From the NCBI GenBank assembly GCA_036823255.1, contig DAISGC010000002.1, positions 1 to 64,000 of the forward strand: a stretch of 64,000 nt of DNA. The letters are read 5' to 3'. This document shows positions 33,891 through 43,664 of the stretch, piece after piece. A model generated the notes under the pieces. That model saw only the letters and a program-made list of their open reading frames with translations, had not been told where the DNA came from and made no database searches. Source of the DNA: UBA4658 sp002405485 (lineage in GTDB: Bacteria > Planctomycetota > Phycisphaerae > Phycisphaerales > UBA1924). Positions within the stretch are counted from its first letter, which is position 1. Each line of letters starts with the position of its first letter. The position numbers and the translations under genes are program-made.

Positions 33891-36800
33891 GGCGCGCGGC
33901 TCTTCGGGGGGTCGAACGAGCGGAACAGGTGCTCGAGGATGTCGGGAGCCAGCGGGTGGTCCCAGATCGTCAGGTGCGCCACTTCGCCGTCGAATCGACG
34001 CTTGTTCTCCCACGGATCCAGGGGCAGGATGTGGACAACCGGCTCGCCGTCAGCGAGCTGTACATCCGTCGACGACACAAGACGTCCATCGACATAGAGC
34101 TTGAGAGTCGATCCGTCGCTTGTCGCGGTGAGCATCTGCCAGACGCCGACGCGCAGCGGCGTTTCGGAGGAGGCGTCGCGATTGTGGCTCCAGAAGTGCA
34201 AGCCCCCTGAGAACTTGGCCAGGAACCGGCCTGCTCCATCGGTCTTTGCGTCGAGCATGCCGAATCCGGCGATGAGCGTGCGATTGTCGGGCATCGTTCT
34301 TGGGCGAACGAATGCGTTGATCGTGAACGCTTCGCCGCCGCGCGTCGGAAGCGCGTCCTTTGGCGGCCGCCCAAGCCGAATCTTGGCGCCGACGTGGACA
34401 TCGAGCGCTTCATCCAATCGATACACCGGACCTCGAGTCAGGAGCGGGGTCGTGTCGGTCTTGAGCGTGTTCGCAGCCGGGGATCGATCGACAACGCCGG
34501 AGATCGTCAATGTGTGCGATATCCCGCTTGGCAGCGGCCGAGACAGTGACAGCACCGCTGTGTGTCCCCCGGACTCGAGCGTGATCTCCTCGATCGCCAC
34601 ATCGGGATCGATCTTGAACACAGAGCTCTTCGTGCCTTCACCGATCGGCTCGGAGAAACGCACTCGGGCCGTCGGCACGCCCTCGAAGGCCTCCGCCGAG
34701 AGCACCCGCGGAGGCGTCGTGTCGTGAACCCTGATCGACCTGCTTGCAACAGGCCCCATCGTGCCGTCGGGCTTCAGGACCGCGGCGCTGATCGTCGCCG
34801 ACTCGTGCAGCATGACAACATCGCCCGCCACCGGCGAGTCCTTCGTCGGATGCGTGCCATCGAGCGTGAAACGGAGACTCCCAGGCCGCCAGTAGAGCAC
34901 CGGAGCGATGCGCACCGGCACCGTGTCGGCGTGCTGTGTGTCCGCTGGCGCCTCTGCCGCCTGGGCGACAACGGAGATCCGCGGCGCATCCTGCACGTGA
35001 TCCGAGAGCGTGTCGGCCGTCGGCACGCACGGAATCACCGTCGTGAACCCGTTCCGAACGATGGACATCGCCATCACACGCACCCGCGGATCACGGGGCA
35101 GCGTCACGCCCGTCGAACCCTTGGGAATCCAGAGGCGATACGCGTGCATGAAACTGAACTGATACTGATCGTCCTGAGTCGGAAGGTGCTGGTGGGTGCA
35201 GAACCACGCCACCGGCGCTTCCCGTACATAGCCGGGATCGAGGCCGATCATCGTGTGCGGCCACTGAAACGCGACCTCCTTGGGCTCGCCGTCCCAGATT
35301 CGGTTGTCCCACTGTCCGACAAAGCCCCGCCAGCGGTGGATGGTCAGCGACTCGGATCGAGCGCCGAACTCGAACGTCGCGGGAACATCGGCTTCGACGC
35401 TCGCCGCCAGGATCGCGAGCTGATCGCCCTCTTCCGATGGACCCGAGAATGCCACGGTCTGCCCCCGTGCGGCTGTCGCGTTGGGCTGCTCGTGCGATGC
35501 GAGCGTGAACGTCGCCTGGCCGGCGCGGACCTCGCCCGGCCATTGCTCGGCGGGGTAGCTTCGTCCAGGTTCCATTTCACCGGCGGATCGGTCCGCGTTC
35601 GTGCTCACGACGTCAACGTCGTGCGGTAGATCGATGCGCATGGTCGTCGGCTCGCCAATCTGCGCGGGCGATCCGCCAGTGGCGATCTGGAACGCGTGAA
35701 GCCCATACCCGCGCACCGGATGCCGCGTGCCGCCACGGCCGCCGGTTGCGGGTCCGATGCGGCGTTCTTGTCCGTCGATCTCCATCGCCGCGCGAATGCC
35801 CGCCTCGGCGTTCATGCGCAGCTCTCGGGACGTGCCGGTGAGCTCTCGCACGCGCACGACCAGGTCTTCTCCGCGCTCGGCCTTCTTGATGGTCGTGACC
35901 ATCGTCTCCGGCTCGGCCCGGAAGAAGCGAAACAGCTTCCCCAGACGGCCGTAGTGCGGATCCACGCGGAACGCTCGCGCCGGCTGATTCAATCTTGCCG
36001 CGAGCCAGGGTGTGTGCGCCGCCCTCCAGTCTCCCGCGTGCGGGGCGACGGCGTAGACCATGCGATGGCGTCCGATGTCTTGCGTGCTCTGATCCTGATA
36101 CCCGAACGAACGCACGCCCGGGGTGTAGAGCAGCGTCAGCCGGAGCGTCTGATCATCGGGCTTGTCCGAGCCGTACTTGCTGTCGTTGAGGATGCTCACG
36201 CCCTGACTGCCGTCGGGCGCGGACAGATCCATCCACATGTGCGCCGGGTTCTCGTACCGATCCTTGGTGTTGTTGCCGCGCTGGATCGTGCCCACCTGGA
36301 GGTCGTACGTCGCCATGGGGTTCGCCACGGCCAGGGGAAAGTGCGCTTTGAGGGACCGCTCCTTCGCCGTCCAGTCAATCGCCGATTCGATCTCGACGGT
36401 CTGCCCGCTGCGACCCCATGGCTCTTTCGGATCGCCCGCGACCGCCGACAGTCGCACGTGCTGGACGAACCTGCTGCCCTCATGCTCGCGCTCGATTCGA
36501 AGCGACACCCGCACCGGGCCCTGCTCGGCGATGCTGATGTTCGCCGGGCCCCCGACGAACGATCGTGCCGGGTTCTGCCGATCGGCCCAGTCCATGTTCC
36601 ACGCGGGCCATTCCTTCGGCTTCTCATAGTGCAAGCCGAGCCGTACCGGGCCGGAGAGCGTCTCGCGTCCGATGCTCTTGTCCACGATCGACGAGATGTC
36701 TCCATCCTCATTGATCGTGACTCGGAACCGGCCGTTCTCAAGGATCCGTGGCGTCACGCGCAGCTCTGGGTCGATCGCCGTCGGCAGTTCCGATTCGATG

Positions 36801-38383
36801 ATCTCAAGTGTGGCCAGCCCGACCGACGGCACGCGAGGGATGCACAGGGCTCGAATCATGCCGTCGGACACGCCGATGACCTGCGCCGGCGCATCGGGCA
36901 TGTCCAGCTCCTTCACCGTGAGCGTCGCGGGCGCCGAGTGGGGCTCGAGGGACGTCGGCACCGCGATCTCGACAACGTCGAATCGCTGAATCGACAGCGG
37001 ATTGAAGACCACTACCGGCAGGCCGGTCTTCCGCTCGACGCCGTCAGCGCCGGGCCGCGTGTCCATCTGGCTGGCGATCGCGCTCACCGAGTCGACGAGC
37101 ACCTCCGACAGCAGGCGGGATGCCAGAATCTCGTCGTTCCACGCGTACTCATACGCCTTGGGCAGACTCGTTCCTGGCAGGATGTCGTGCATCTGCGAGC
37201 CCAGAATGAGATACCACGCCTCCTCGATCTTCGCCGAGGGATACCGATGTCCAAGCCAGTGCGCGATCGACGCGGCCTTTTCCGCCGCTTCGGCGAGTTG
37301 CTCATTCTGCCGATTCCACCGCTTCATGTACGCCTGCGAGGTGATGGAGCCCGCAGAGTGCTCCGTGAGCAGAAGCTCGCCCTTGTATCGTGGCAGGCGC
37401 GAGGCCATCTCCGGTGTGATCTCCTTGAACATCCAGTCCGCCTGGCTGGAGATCACCTTGATCGGCCCCTCGGTCGCGAGCGCCTTCTCCACCATCGCCA
37501 CAGATGACTCTCGCGGAGCGCCGCCCATGTCGCCGGTGCCGTAGTAGTGATAGTCGACGAACAGACCCTTGCCCGGCCCGCCGCTCTTCATGCCATTGGA
37601 CTGGATCCGCTTGAGCCACGATGCGCTCGTCGCCAGGTTCTCGCGCACCTCGCCGACATATGCACCAGGGTCCAGCGCGGACACGATCGACCGGCCGTCC
37701 GGCCCTTCCCATACACCCACCTTGAACGGAATCCCCACCGGCGAGCCCCACGTGAGCTTCTGCGTGCTGAACCCCTTCAGGCCGCAGTGCGCCAGCATGC
37801 TCGGGAGCGACGCCGGAAAGCCGAAGCAGTCCGGGAGCATGAACTCCTCGCTCGTCACGCCGAACTCGTCCTGGAAGTACTTGTTTCCGTACAGGACGTG
37901 CCGCACGAAGCTCTCGGCGTTCGGGACGTTGGCGTCGTTCTCGTCGACCGACGAGCCGCACGGAAACCACCGCCCCTGAGACACGTAGGACTTGAGCTTG
38001 ACGTACTGGTCCGGGTAGTACTCCTTCATGAACTGATAGCGCCGCGAGCCTGAGAAGTTGAACACGTATCCCGGATACTTGTCCAGCATCGCAAAGTTCT
38101 GATCCAGAGTGTCCTTGACGTAGTGCTTGATCGTCTGCACATAATCCCACCGCCACTCCGTGTCCAGATGCGAGTAAGCCACGACGTACAGCGTCGGCCT
38201 GTTGAGCAGATCCACCTTCGGCGGCTCAACCTGCGCGACTGCCTTGTCGCGCGCGGCGCCGGGGTTGTCGCCGGCTCGCTCACGTGCGGGCTGATCCCCG
38301 CGGGCCAGGGCGGCCACGAGCATCCCGCACAGAATCGCCGCGGAGAGAAACTGGATACACGCCCTCGGGCTTGTTGCTCGCAC
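33887..38383 (-). CDS. Secreted GH38 alpha-mannosidase-like enzyme with C-terminal carbohydrate-binding modules
   Basis: A 1498-residue exported enzyme. A signal peptide is followed by a GH38 catalytic domain (about 60-430). Zinc ligands are His72 and Asp74 in 'AYSHLDTEWRWD', the nucleophile/ligand Asp185 in 'FMLPDCFGFPASLP', and His399 in 'GSQMHDILPGT'. This is the complete GH38 active site. Next come GH38 middle and C-terminal beta domains to about 1100, a chitobiase-C-like segment ('YWRPGSLRFTLDGTHPTKDS'), a bacterial Ig-like domain ('PPRVLSAEAFEG...VRFSEPIG') and a LamG/concanavalin module (about 1330-1490) with 'LKLYVDGRLVSSTD'. Substrates may be mannose-containing glycans. It starts with GTG preceded by GAGGT. 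The next gene overlaps its stop. Confidence 0.92.
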   Translation of the reverse strand: MRATSPRACIQFLSAAILCGMLVAALARGDQPARERAGDNPGAARDKAVAQVEPPKVDLLNRPTLYVVAYSHLDTEWRWDYVQTIKHYVKDTLDQNFAMLDKYPGYVFNFSGSRRYQFMKEYYPDQYVKLKSYVSQGRWFPCGSSVDENDANVPNAESFVRHVLYGNKYFQDEFGVTSEEFMLPDCFGFPASLPSMLAHCGLKGFSTQKLTWGSPVGIPFKVGVWEGPDGRSIVSALDPGAYVGEVRENLATSASWLKRIQSNGMKSGGPGKGLFVDYHYYGTGDMGGAPRESSVAMVEKALATEGPIKVISSQADWMFKEITPEMASRLPRYKGELLLTEHSAGSITSQAYMKRWNRQNEQLAEAAEKAASIAHWLGHRYPSAKIEEAWYLILGSQMHDILPGTSLPKAYEYAWNDEILASRLLSEVLVDSVSAIASQMDTRPGADGVERKTGLPVVVFNPLSIQRFDVVEIAVPTSLEPHSAPATLTVKELDMPDAPAQVIGVSDGMIRALCIPRVPSVGLATLEIIESELPTAIDPELRVTPRILENGRFRVTINEDGDISSIVDKSIGRETLSGPVRLGLHYEKPKEWPAWNMDWADRQNPARSFVGGPANISIAEQGPVRVSLRIEREHEGSRFVQHVRLSAVAGDPKEPWGRSGQTVEIESAIDWTAKERSLKAHFPLAVANPMATYDLQVGTIQRGNNTKDRYENPAHMWMDLSAPDGSQGVSILNDSKYGSDKPDDQTLRLTLLYTPGVRSFGYQDQSTQDIGRHRMVYAVAPHAGDWRAAHTPWLAARLNQPARAFRVDPHYGRLGKLFRFFRAEPETMVTTIKKAERGEDLVVRVRELTGTSRELRMNAEAGIRAAMEIDGQERRIGPATGGRGGTRHPVRGYGLHAFQIATGGSPAQIGEPTTMRIDLPHDVDVVSTNADRSAGEMEPGRSYPAEQWPGEVRAGQATFTLASHEQPNATAARGQTVAFSGPSEEGDQLAILAASVEADVPATFEFGARSESLTIHRWRGFVGQWDNRIWDGEPKEVAFQWPHTMIGLDPGYVREAPVAWFCTHQHLPTQDDQYQFSFMHAYRLWIPKGSTGVTLPRDPRVRVMAMSIVRNGFTTVIPCVPTADTLSDHVQDAPRISVVAQAAEAPADTQHADTVPVRIAPVLYWRPGSLRFTLDGTHPTKDSPVAGDVVMLHESATISAAVLKPDGTMGPVASRSIRVHDTTPPRVLSAEAFEGVPTARVRFSEPIGEGTKSSVFKIDPDVAIEEITLESGGHTAVLSLSRPLPSGISHTLTISGVVDRSPAANTLKTDTTPLLTRGPVYRLDEALDVHVGAKIRLGRPPKDALPTRGGEAFTINAFVRPRTMPDNRTLIAGFGMLDAKTDGAGRFLAKFSGGLHFWSHNRDASSETPLRVGVWQMLTATSDGSTLKLYVDGRLVSSTDVQLADGEPVVHILPLDPWENKRRFDGEVAHLTIWDHPLAPDILEHLFRSFDPPKSRAP

Positions 38384-38401
38384 GTTGCACCTCGTGTCCG
38401 G

Positions 38402-41032
38402 TCAGAGTCCTGGCATGTTCAGGTTGGATCGGAGAATCGCGGCGACCGTCGCCGCATCCTGTGCGCCCCGCAACTGCTCGCGGAAGTCCTCGTGCATCAG
38501 CCGGCGCGCCAGTGCCGCAAGCATCCGCTGGTGGGCCGCATCCATCACTCCCCCATCCCGCCCTAGCCCCGCGGGGACACACAGCATCACTGCGAGCGTG
38601 ACCTCTTCGGCCTCGGCCTCGGCGGAGTCGGCCCACCGCACTGGCTCGGCGAGCCGGACCATCGCAATCGTCGGCGCGTGCACGACCACGGACTTGGCAT
38701 GCGGGATCGCCACGCCGAATCCCACGCCCGTGTTCCCTTCCCGCTCGCGCGTCCACACATCACTCTCCAGCCGTCTCGGATCCGACGCACGTCCCGCCCC
38801 CGCCACCGTGCATGCCAGCGCGTGGATGACCGCGTGTCTGCTGGCAAGCATGCCATCCAGCAGGATCGTGGACTCGAGAATGGGGTCGGCCTCCCGGATC
38901 GCCCGTGGCAGCCGCGCGAGCAGCCCGTCGACCTCCGCCACTGAATGCGCCAGCGCCGCCTGCCTGGTCACGTCCGTGCATGTCGCCGCCGTGAGTCTGC
39001 GGATCTGCGACTTCAGCTCTCCGATCGCCCCTGGATTGACGCTGATCTCATCGGCGCCCATGCCGACCAGAAGCGGCAGGTTCGCCGCATCCGCCGCCAG
39101 TTCGCCGCACACGCCCACCCACAGCCCCGCTGCCTTGGCTTCCGCAATGACCCGGGCCAGCACGCCGATCAGCTCCGGTTGCCGGGCCCTGTTGAGTGTT
39201 CCGACGCTCGCGCTTGTCCGATCTGCCGCGAACAGATACTGAGTCAGGTCATTAGTTCCGATGGACACAAAGCGGACGATGCCCTCCAGCCGACCGACAA
39301 CCGCCGCGAGCGAGGGAACCTCGACCATCACGCCAATGGGCATGTCGGGGTCAAACGCCGCGCCCTCGTCGGCGAGCATTCGCTGCGCGTCTCGAACCAG
39401 ATCGGCAAACCGCCGGGCTTCCTCGATCGTCGCCACCATCGGCGCCATGATCCACACCCTGGAGCGCTGGCCCTGTGCCGACGCCACTCCGGAGGCCCGG
39501 CAGATCGCCCGCACCTGCGCCCGGATCAGATCCGGATGCCGGTCGTACACCCTGAACCCGCGGACGCCCAGAAACGGGTTGTTCTCCCGCGGCAATGACA
39601 GGTACGGAGCCGGCTTGTCGGCGCCGATGTCAAAGGTGCGGAAGATCACGCTCTGGCCATCACGAACTTCGCGAGCTGCGTGCGCGTACTCCTGGAACTG
39701 CTCCTCCTCGCTCGGCGGATGGGCCCGATCCAGAAACAGCATCTCCGTGCGATAAAGGCCGATGCCGTCGGCTCCGCACGCGATCGCGGCTCGAGTCTCC
39801 GCCGCCGTCGCGGTGTTTCCACCAACGTCCATCCGCTGGCCGTCGCCGGTCCGGCCGGGCTCCTGCAGCAGAGGACGCTGGCTCGCGCTCAACTGGCGGC
39901 GCGCCTCACGCTCTCGGCGTACATACTCCGTCACCTTCCGACCCGGATCCAGCACCGCATAGCCACCGATGGCGTCCACGATGGCCGTGCGTGCGCCGCC
40001 CGCGGCCCTGATCAGCCGCACGGGATCTGAGTCGCACGCGATGGTGGGCAGTTGCATCGCCCGCGCGAGGATTGCCACGTGCGAGGTCTCGCCCACACGA
40101 CCCACGATCAGCCCCGCGACCATCTCCCGATCAAGCCCAAGCACATCCCCGACGCCGATCATCGAGGCCACCACGACGCTCGGCTCGCTGAGCTTTGGCG
40201 CCCCAGCCGGGCAGAGCTGCGGCTCGATGCCGCGCACAAGCTCTCGGCACACCTCTTCGACATCGCCCACGCGATCCCGCACGTACGCGCTGCTCGAGCC
40301 GCGCAGCGTGTCCGCGAGGCCGCGCCCGGCCAGGATGACCGCGCACGGGGCTGGGGCGCCTTCGTCGATGAGCGCGAGCACCCGGGTCGTGAGCACCGGG
40401 TCGTCCACGATGCTCAGATGCGCTCCGATGATCTCCTCCGCCACTCCGCCGCCCTGCTGCCGAACAGCTTCCCGCCGCGCACGCAGGGACTGGCGCACCG
40501 TACGCACGCCGCGCTCAAAGTGCTCGCGCTCAACGCTCGCCGATGCGCTGCGGCATCGAAGGTCATCCTCATCCAGCGCCAGCTCCCCCACAGCGACCAC
40601 CGCGCCCGTGTCCCCGCCGGCCCACGCGGACCCCCATGGCCCGGCGCTCACTGGCGCGCCCGCGATCACCGTTAGCCCGAGGCCTGAGAGCGCGGCCGGA
40701 AGCTCCGCCACGAGCACCCCGACCTGCATCGGCATGGACTGGGCGTTCTGCTGCTCAGGGTGCTCCCCGAACCGCTCGTGCACGAGCACGCCAACCGCGT
40801 CGATGAGCTCGTTCTCGTCATCTCCATTGGCCTCCAGCACGACCACGTGCCCCCGCTGCACATCCAGACTGATCATCGCCAGCACGCTCCGCCCGTCGGC
40901 GGTCATGCCCGTCAGTGGATTCGACAGCGTCGCCTCGGCGTGGAACCGACGAACCGTCTCCGCGATCATGCTCGCTGGCCGGGCGTGCAGACCGCTTGGT
41001 AACTCGACTTGAAATCGCAGGGTCTTGGGCAT
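38402..41032 (-). CDS. HPr-EI-EIIA multiphosphoryl transfer protein
   Basis: An 876-residue fusion that contains a full phosphoenolpyruvate phosphorelay in one chain. HPr is at the N-terminus (His16 in 'GLHARPAS'), then Enzyme I (about 110-690) with its phospho-His in 'VGETSHVAILARA' (His318), the PEP-binding 'LYRTEMLFLDR', 'VSIGTNDLTQYLFA' and Cys in 'GVCGELAADA'. An EIIA of the fructose/mannitol/Ntr family ends the protein (His778 in 'GVAIPHAKSVVV'). No EIIB or EIIC transporter lies nearby. The fusion could serve a distant permease or regulate by phosphorylation. ATG 41032 has GAAGGAGAC directly before it. It is downstream of ruvC with 47 bp between. Confidence 0.93.
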   Translation of the reverse strand: MPKTLRFQVELPSGLHARPASMIAETVRRFHAEATLSNPLTGMTADGRSVLAMISLDVQRGHVVVLEANGDDENELIDAVGVLVHERFGEHPEQQNAQSMPMQVGVLVAELPAALSGLGLTVIAGAPVSAGPWGSAWAGGDTGAVVAVGELALDEDDLRCRSASASVEREHFERGVRTVRQSLRARREAVRQQGGGVAEEIIGAHLSIVDDPVLTTRVLALIDEGAPAPCAVILAGRGLADTLRGSSSAYVRDRVGDVEEVCRELVRGIEPQLCPAGAPKLSEPSVVVASMIGVGDVLGLDREMVAGLIVGRVGETSHVAILARAMQLPTIACDSDPVRLIRAAGGARTAIVDAIGGYAVLDPGRKVTEYVRREREARRQLSASQRPLLQEPGRTGDGQRMDVGGNTATAAETRAAIACGADGIGLYRTEMLFLDRAHPPSEEEQFQEYAHAAREVRDGQSVIFRTFDIGADKPAPYLSLPRENNPFLGVRGFRVYDRHPDLIRAQVRAICRASGVASAQGQRSRVWIMAPMVATIEEARRFADLVRDAQRMLADEGAAFDPDMPIGVMVEVPSLAAVVGRLEGIVRFVSIGTNDLTQYLFAADRTSASVGTLNRARQPELIGVLARVIAEAKAAGLWVGVCGELAADAANLPLLVGMGADEISVNPGAIGELKSQIRRLTAATCTDVTRQAALAHSVAEVDGLLARLPRAIREADPILESTILLDGMLASRHAVIHALACTVAGAGRASDPRRLESDVWTREREGNTGVGFGVAIPHAKSVVVHAPTIAMVRLAEPVRWADSAEAEAEEVTLAVMLCVPAGLGRDGGVMDAAHQRMLAALARRLMHEDFREQLRGAQDAATVAAILRSNLNMPGL

Positions 41033-41079
41033 GTCTCCTTCGATCCGCAGCATACCCGATACCGATCCATGCGACGGTC

Positions 41080-41571
41080 TCACATCCCGCGCCGCAGGGC
41101 GCAGAGTGCGATCGCGATCGCGTCGGCGACGTCCGCGGGCTTTGGCGGCGCAGCGAGCCCGAGCTGCGCCTGCACCCCCGCCTGCATCTGCTCCTTGCTC
41201 GCGTGTCCATGACCGGTGAGCGACTTCTTCACCTCCGTCGCCCCAAGTTCCCGGAGCGCAAGCCCCGCCGTCTGACCACGAACAAGCACGACGCCACGCG
41301 CGTGAGCCATGATGAACGCCGTCGTCGGGTGCTTCACGTGCGCATACAGCTTCTCAACCGCCAGAACCTGCGGCTGGACCCGATCGATGATCTCCAGCAG
41401 GTCGCGCTCCAGCTCGGCCAGCCGAGCCGCCACGCTGAGCTTGCCGTTCAGACGGATGACCCCCGCCTCAACCAGGTCCGCGTCCGGCCCAGACCGAGTA
41501 CGTCGCGCTGCGGGCTTCACGCACGCATAGCCCGTCAGCCGAAGTCCCGGATCGATGCCAAGCACACGCAT
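41080..41571 (-). CDS. ruvC: Crossover junction endodeoxyribonuclease RuvC
   Basis: A 163-residue Holliday junction resolvase. The catalytic acids are present: Asp7 in 'MRVLGIDPGLRLTGYA', Glu in 'VLAVEKLYAHVKHPTTA' and the C-terminal Asp pair in 'KPADVADAIAIALC'. Length is normal, and the basic 'KKSLTGHGHASKEQM' segment contacts DNA. It is followed by the PTS fusion and preceded by riboflavin synthase, 8 bp upstream. No ruvA or ruvB lies nearby. The start ATG is supported by the perfect family N-terminus. Confidence 0.96.
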   Translation of the reverse strand: MRVLGIDPGLRLTGYACVKPAARRTRSGPDADLVEAGVIRLNGKLSVAARLAELERDLLEIIDRVQPQVLAVEKLYAHVKHPTTAFIMAHARGVVLVRGQTAGLALRELGATEVKKSLTGHGHASKEQMQAGVQAQLGLAAPPKPADVADAIAIALCALRRGM

Positions 41572-41579
41572 GTGGCCGT

Positions 41580-42308
41580 TCAGCTCCGTTTTCGCCTGGC
41601 GCTCGCACGCCGACGTGGCGTCCTGCCCGCCGCACTCACCCTTTGTGCCCTCGCCTGCCCCTTCGCCGCGCCGAATCGCTGAAGCCAGTGCACCACCGTC
41701 TTGGCGATCGTGTCGGTCTCCAGATTGACCGCGTCACCCACCCGCAGCCCGGCAAGCGTCGTCCGCTGCAGCGTCTCGGGAATGAGCGCGACGCTGAACC
41801 CGCTTGCCCCCCGACGCCTCGGCCAGTCGTTCGCACGGGCCCCCTCGGGCCGCCCGCTCCAGAGCGAGGCGATCGTGAGCGATACTCCGTCGACACACAC
41901 CGAGCCCTTGGGCGCCAGATACTCCGCACAGTCATTAGAGACCTCAAACCAGACGCGCCACTCACCTTCCCTTTGCACCTGCACCACCCGGGCCAGCCCG
42001 TCGACGTGACCCTGCACGATGTGGCCCCCCAGCAGCGTCGATGCCGTCGCCGAATGCTCCAGGTTCACCTCTCCACCGACCTTGAGTCCCCCGATCGTGG
42101 TCTTGGACAGCGTCTCCGGGACCACGTCAAAGGCCCAGCCGCCGTCGCCAACGTCCACAACCGTCAGGCAAACCCCGCTCACTGAGATGCTGTCGCCCCG
42201 TGCCGGAACATGCCCCCAGGAACCGGGGTCAACCGTGAGGCGAAGGGACTGGGATCCCGGGCGAAGCTCGGCAACCCTGCCGACCGCTTGGACAAGTCCG
42301 GTGAACAT
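41580..42308 (-). CDS. ribE: Riboflavin synthase alpha chain
   Basis: A 242-residue enzyme that converts two lumazine molecules to riboflavin. Two tandem beta-barrels are visible: first 'MFTGLVQAVGRV...GDSISVSGVCLTVVDV' and 'GGHIVQGHVDGLARV', then 'YLAPKGSVCVDGVSLTIASL' with 'FSVALIPETLQRTTL'. Within the second barrel a hydrophilic 20-residue segment ('GRPEGARANDWPRRRGA') and an Arg-rich tail ('RRRASARRKRS') are additions. The ATG at 42308 is chosen because family members begin MFTG. It heads a likely operon with ruvC and the PTS fusion. Confidence 0.94.
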   Translation of the reverse strand: MFTGLVQAVGRVAELRPGSQSLRLTVDPGSWGHVPARGDSISVSGVCLTVVDVGDGGWAFDVVPETLSKTTIGGLKVGGEVNLEHSATASTLLGGHIVQGHVDGLARVVQVQREGEWRVWFEVSNDCAEYLAPKGSVCVDGVSLTIASLWSGRPEGARANDWPRRRGASGFSVALIPETLQRTTLAGLRVGDAVNLETDTIAKTVVHWLQRFGAAKGQARAQRVSAAGRTPRRRASARRKRS

Positions 42309-42449
42309 GGCCTCACAGTACGCCCCTGGGTGCACCAGGGCCGCACGGGAGCCGAAACCGTGGTACCCTACCCCCCTCCCGATGCCTGCCCCCCGGACCT
42401 CCGGCCCGCGCGTGGCCGACTCGGGATTGCCGACCGACCGTGTTTGGAG

Positions 42450-43634
42450 ATGATGACCTTGAAGCCATCGCACGTCCGACTCACCCTTCCCCGGACCATG
42501 TTCTTGAGCGGATCAGCCGCACTGGCCATCGCCAGCGGGCTCATCACCGGGTGCGAGACCACACCCGCCTCGGGCAGGAATCCCGCCCTCAGCCCGGCCC
42601 AGCGGGCCGAGGCCGCTCCGGCCCAGACCGATGAGTTCTCAAAGCTCGGCTATCGCTTGGAATGGCGGGCCTTCCCCACCATGCTGCCGGGCGAGACGAT
42701 CGAACGCGTGGATCTGTTCGGCGACGTTCTTGCCGCACAGGAATCCGCCGGCGTCGTCAGTGTCATCGAGACGCGATCCGGTCAGGTTCGGTGGTCCGAG
42801 CAGGTCGCCGGCCGACTTACCAAGTTCGTGGGCATTCTTCGGGATGAAAAGACCCCCGATCGCCTGATCGTCTCCAGCGAGACCGAGGCCTATTTCTATG
42901 ACATCGCCACCGGGACCCTTCGGGCCCGCCAGAAGTTCGCCCAGATCGTCTCCAGTGCGCCCGTTCAGGTCGGGGACATTCTTGTCTACGGCTGTCTGAA
43001 CGGTCAGGTGCTCGGCCACCTGATGCTCAACGGATTCCGGCAATGGGGCGCGGGTCTCACCGGCACCATCACCGCTTCGCCGCTGGAACTCTCCACCGGT
43101 CGCGTCGCCGTTGTCAGTTCCACCGGCGACTTTGCAATCATCGATGGCACCACCGGACTGAGCCAGGGCCGGGGTCGGATGTTCGCCGGTCCCGCTGAAG
43201 GGGTCGAGATCGCCTCCAACGGGGCCGTGACCGTCGTGGCCAGCGAGGATCAGTCGTTGTACGCGTTCGGTGGCGATGCGGCGACGCCCATCTGGCGGAA
43301 GCGGACCGATGCTCCGCTCAAGTTCACCCCCACCATTCACGATGGGCGGGTGTACTGCGACCTCGGCGCCGACGGACTCTCATGCCTTGACGCCGCCAGC
43401 GGCAAGCCAATCTGGAACAATCCCAAGGTCTCTGGCACCGTCGTGGCCCTCCGCAACTCGCGTCTGCTCGTCTTCAACGGGTTCACCGCGTGGACGCTCG
43501 ATCCGGCCAAGGGTGTGATCATCGACCAGGTGGACCTCAAGAACACGTCGATGCTCAAGCCCGATGCCTTCATCGACGGCAACCTGTACGCGGTCAGCCC
43601 GTCGGGCATCATCACCAAGTTCTCGCCGCGGTGA
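42450..43634 (+). CDS. PQQ-like beta-propeller lipoprotein (BamB-like)
   Basis: A 394-residue protein with a lipoprotein signal ('LIASGLITGC'-type; lipobox 'SGLITGCETT') and several WD/PQQ-like blades ('SVIETRSGQVRWSEQVAGRL', 'SLYAFGGDAATPIWRKRTDA', 'GLSCLDAASGKPIWNNP'). The arrangement resembles BamB, an outer-membrane assembly factor, but could also be another periplasmic scaffold. Either ATG of the pair at 42450/42453 can serve. It is divergent from ribE and 30 bp before purH. Confidence 0.85.
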   Translation: MMTLKPSHVRLTLPRTMFLSGSAALAIASGLITGCETTPASGRNPALSPAQRAEAAPAQTDEFSKLGYRLEWRAFPTMLPGETIERVDLFGDVLAAQESAGVVSVIETRSGQVRWSEQVAGRLTKFVGILRDEKTPDRLIVSSETEAYFYDIATGTLRARQKFAQIVSSAPVQVGDILVYGCLNGQVLGHLMLNGFRQWGAGLTGTITASPLELSTGRVAVVSSTGDFAIIDGTTGLSQGRGRMFAGPAEGVEIASNGAVTVVASEDQSLYAFGGDAATPIWRKRTDAPLKFTPTIHDGRVYCDLGADGLSCLDAASGKPIWNNPKVSGTVVALRNSRLLVFNGFTAWTLDPAKGVIIDQVDLKNTSMLKPDAFIDGNLYAVSPSGIITKFSPR

Positions 43635-43664
43635 TCCGACGCCCGGCGTCCACGCGAATCCGCC

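Noticed and set aside
38402..41032. Sugar-specific PTS operon
   Set aside because: No EIIB or EIIC gene or sugar-metabolism enzyme flanks the fusion, so a defined sugar substrate cannot be claimed.
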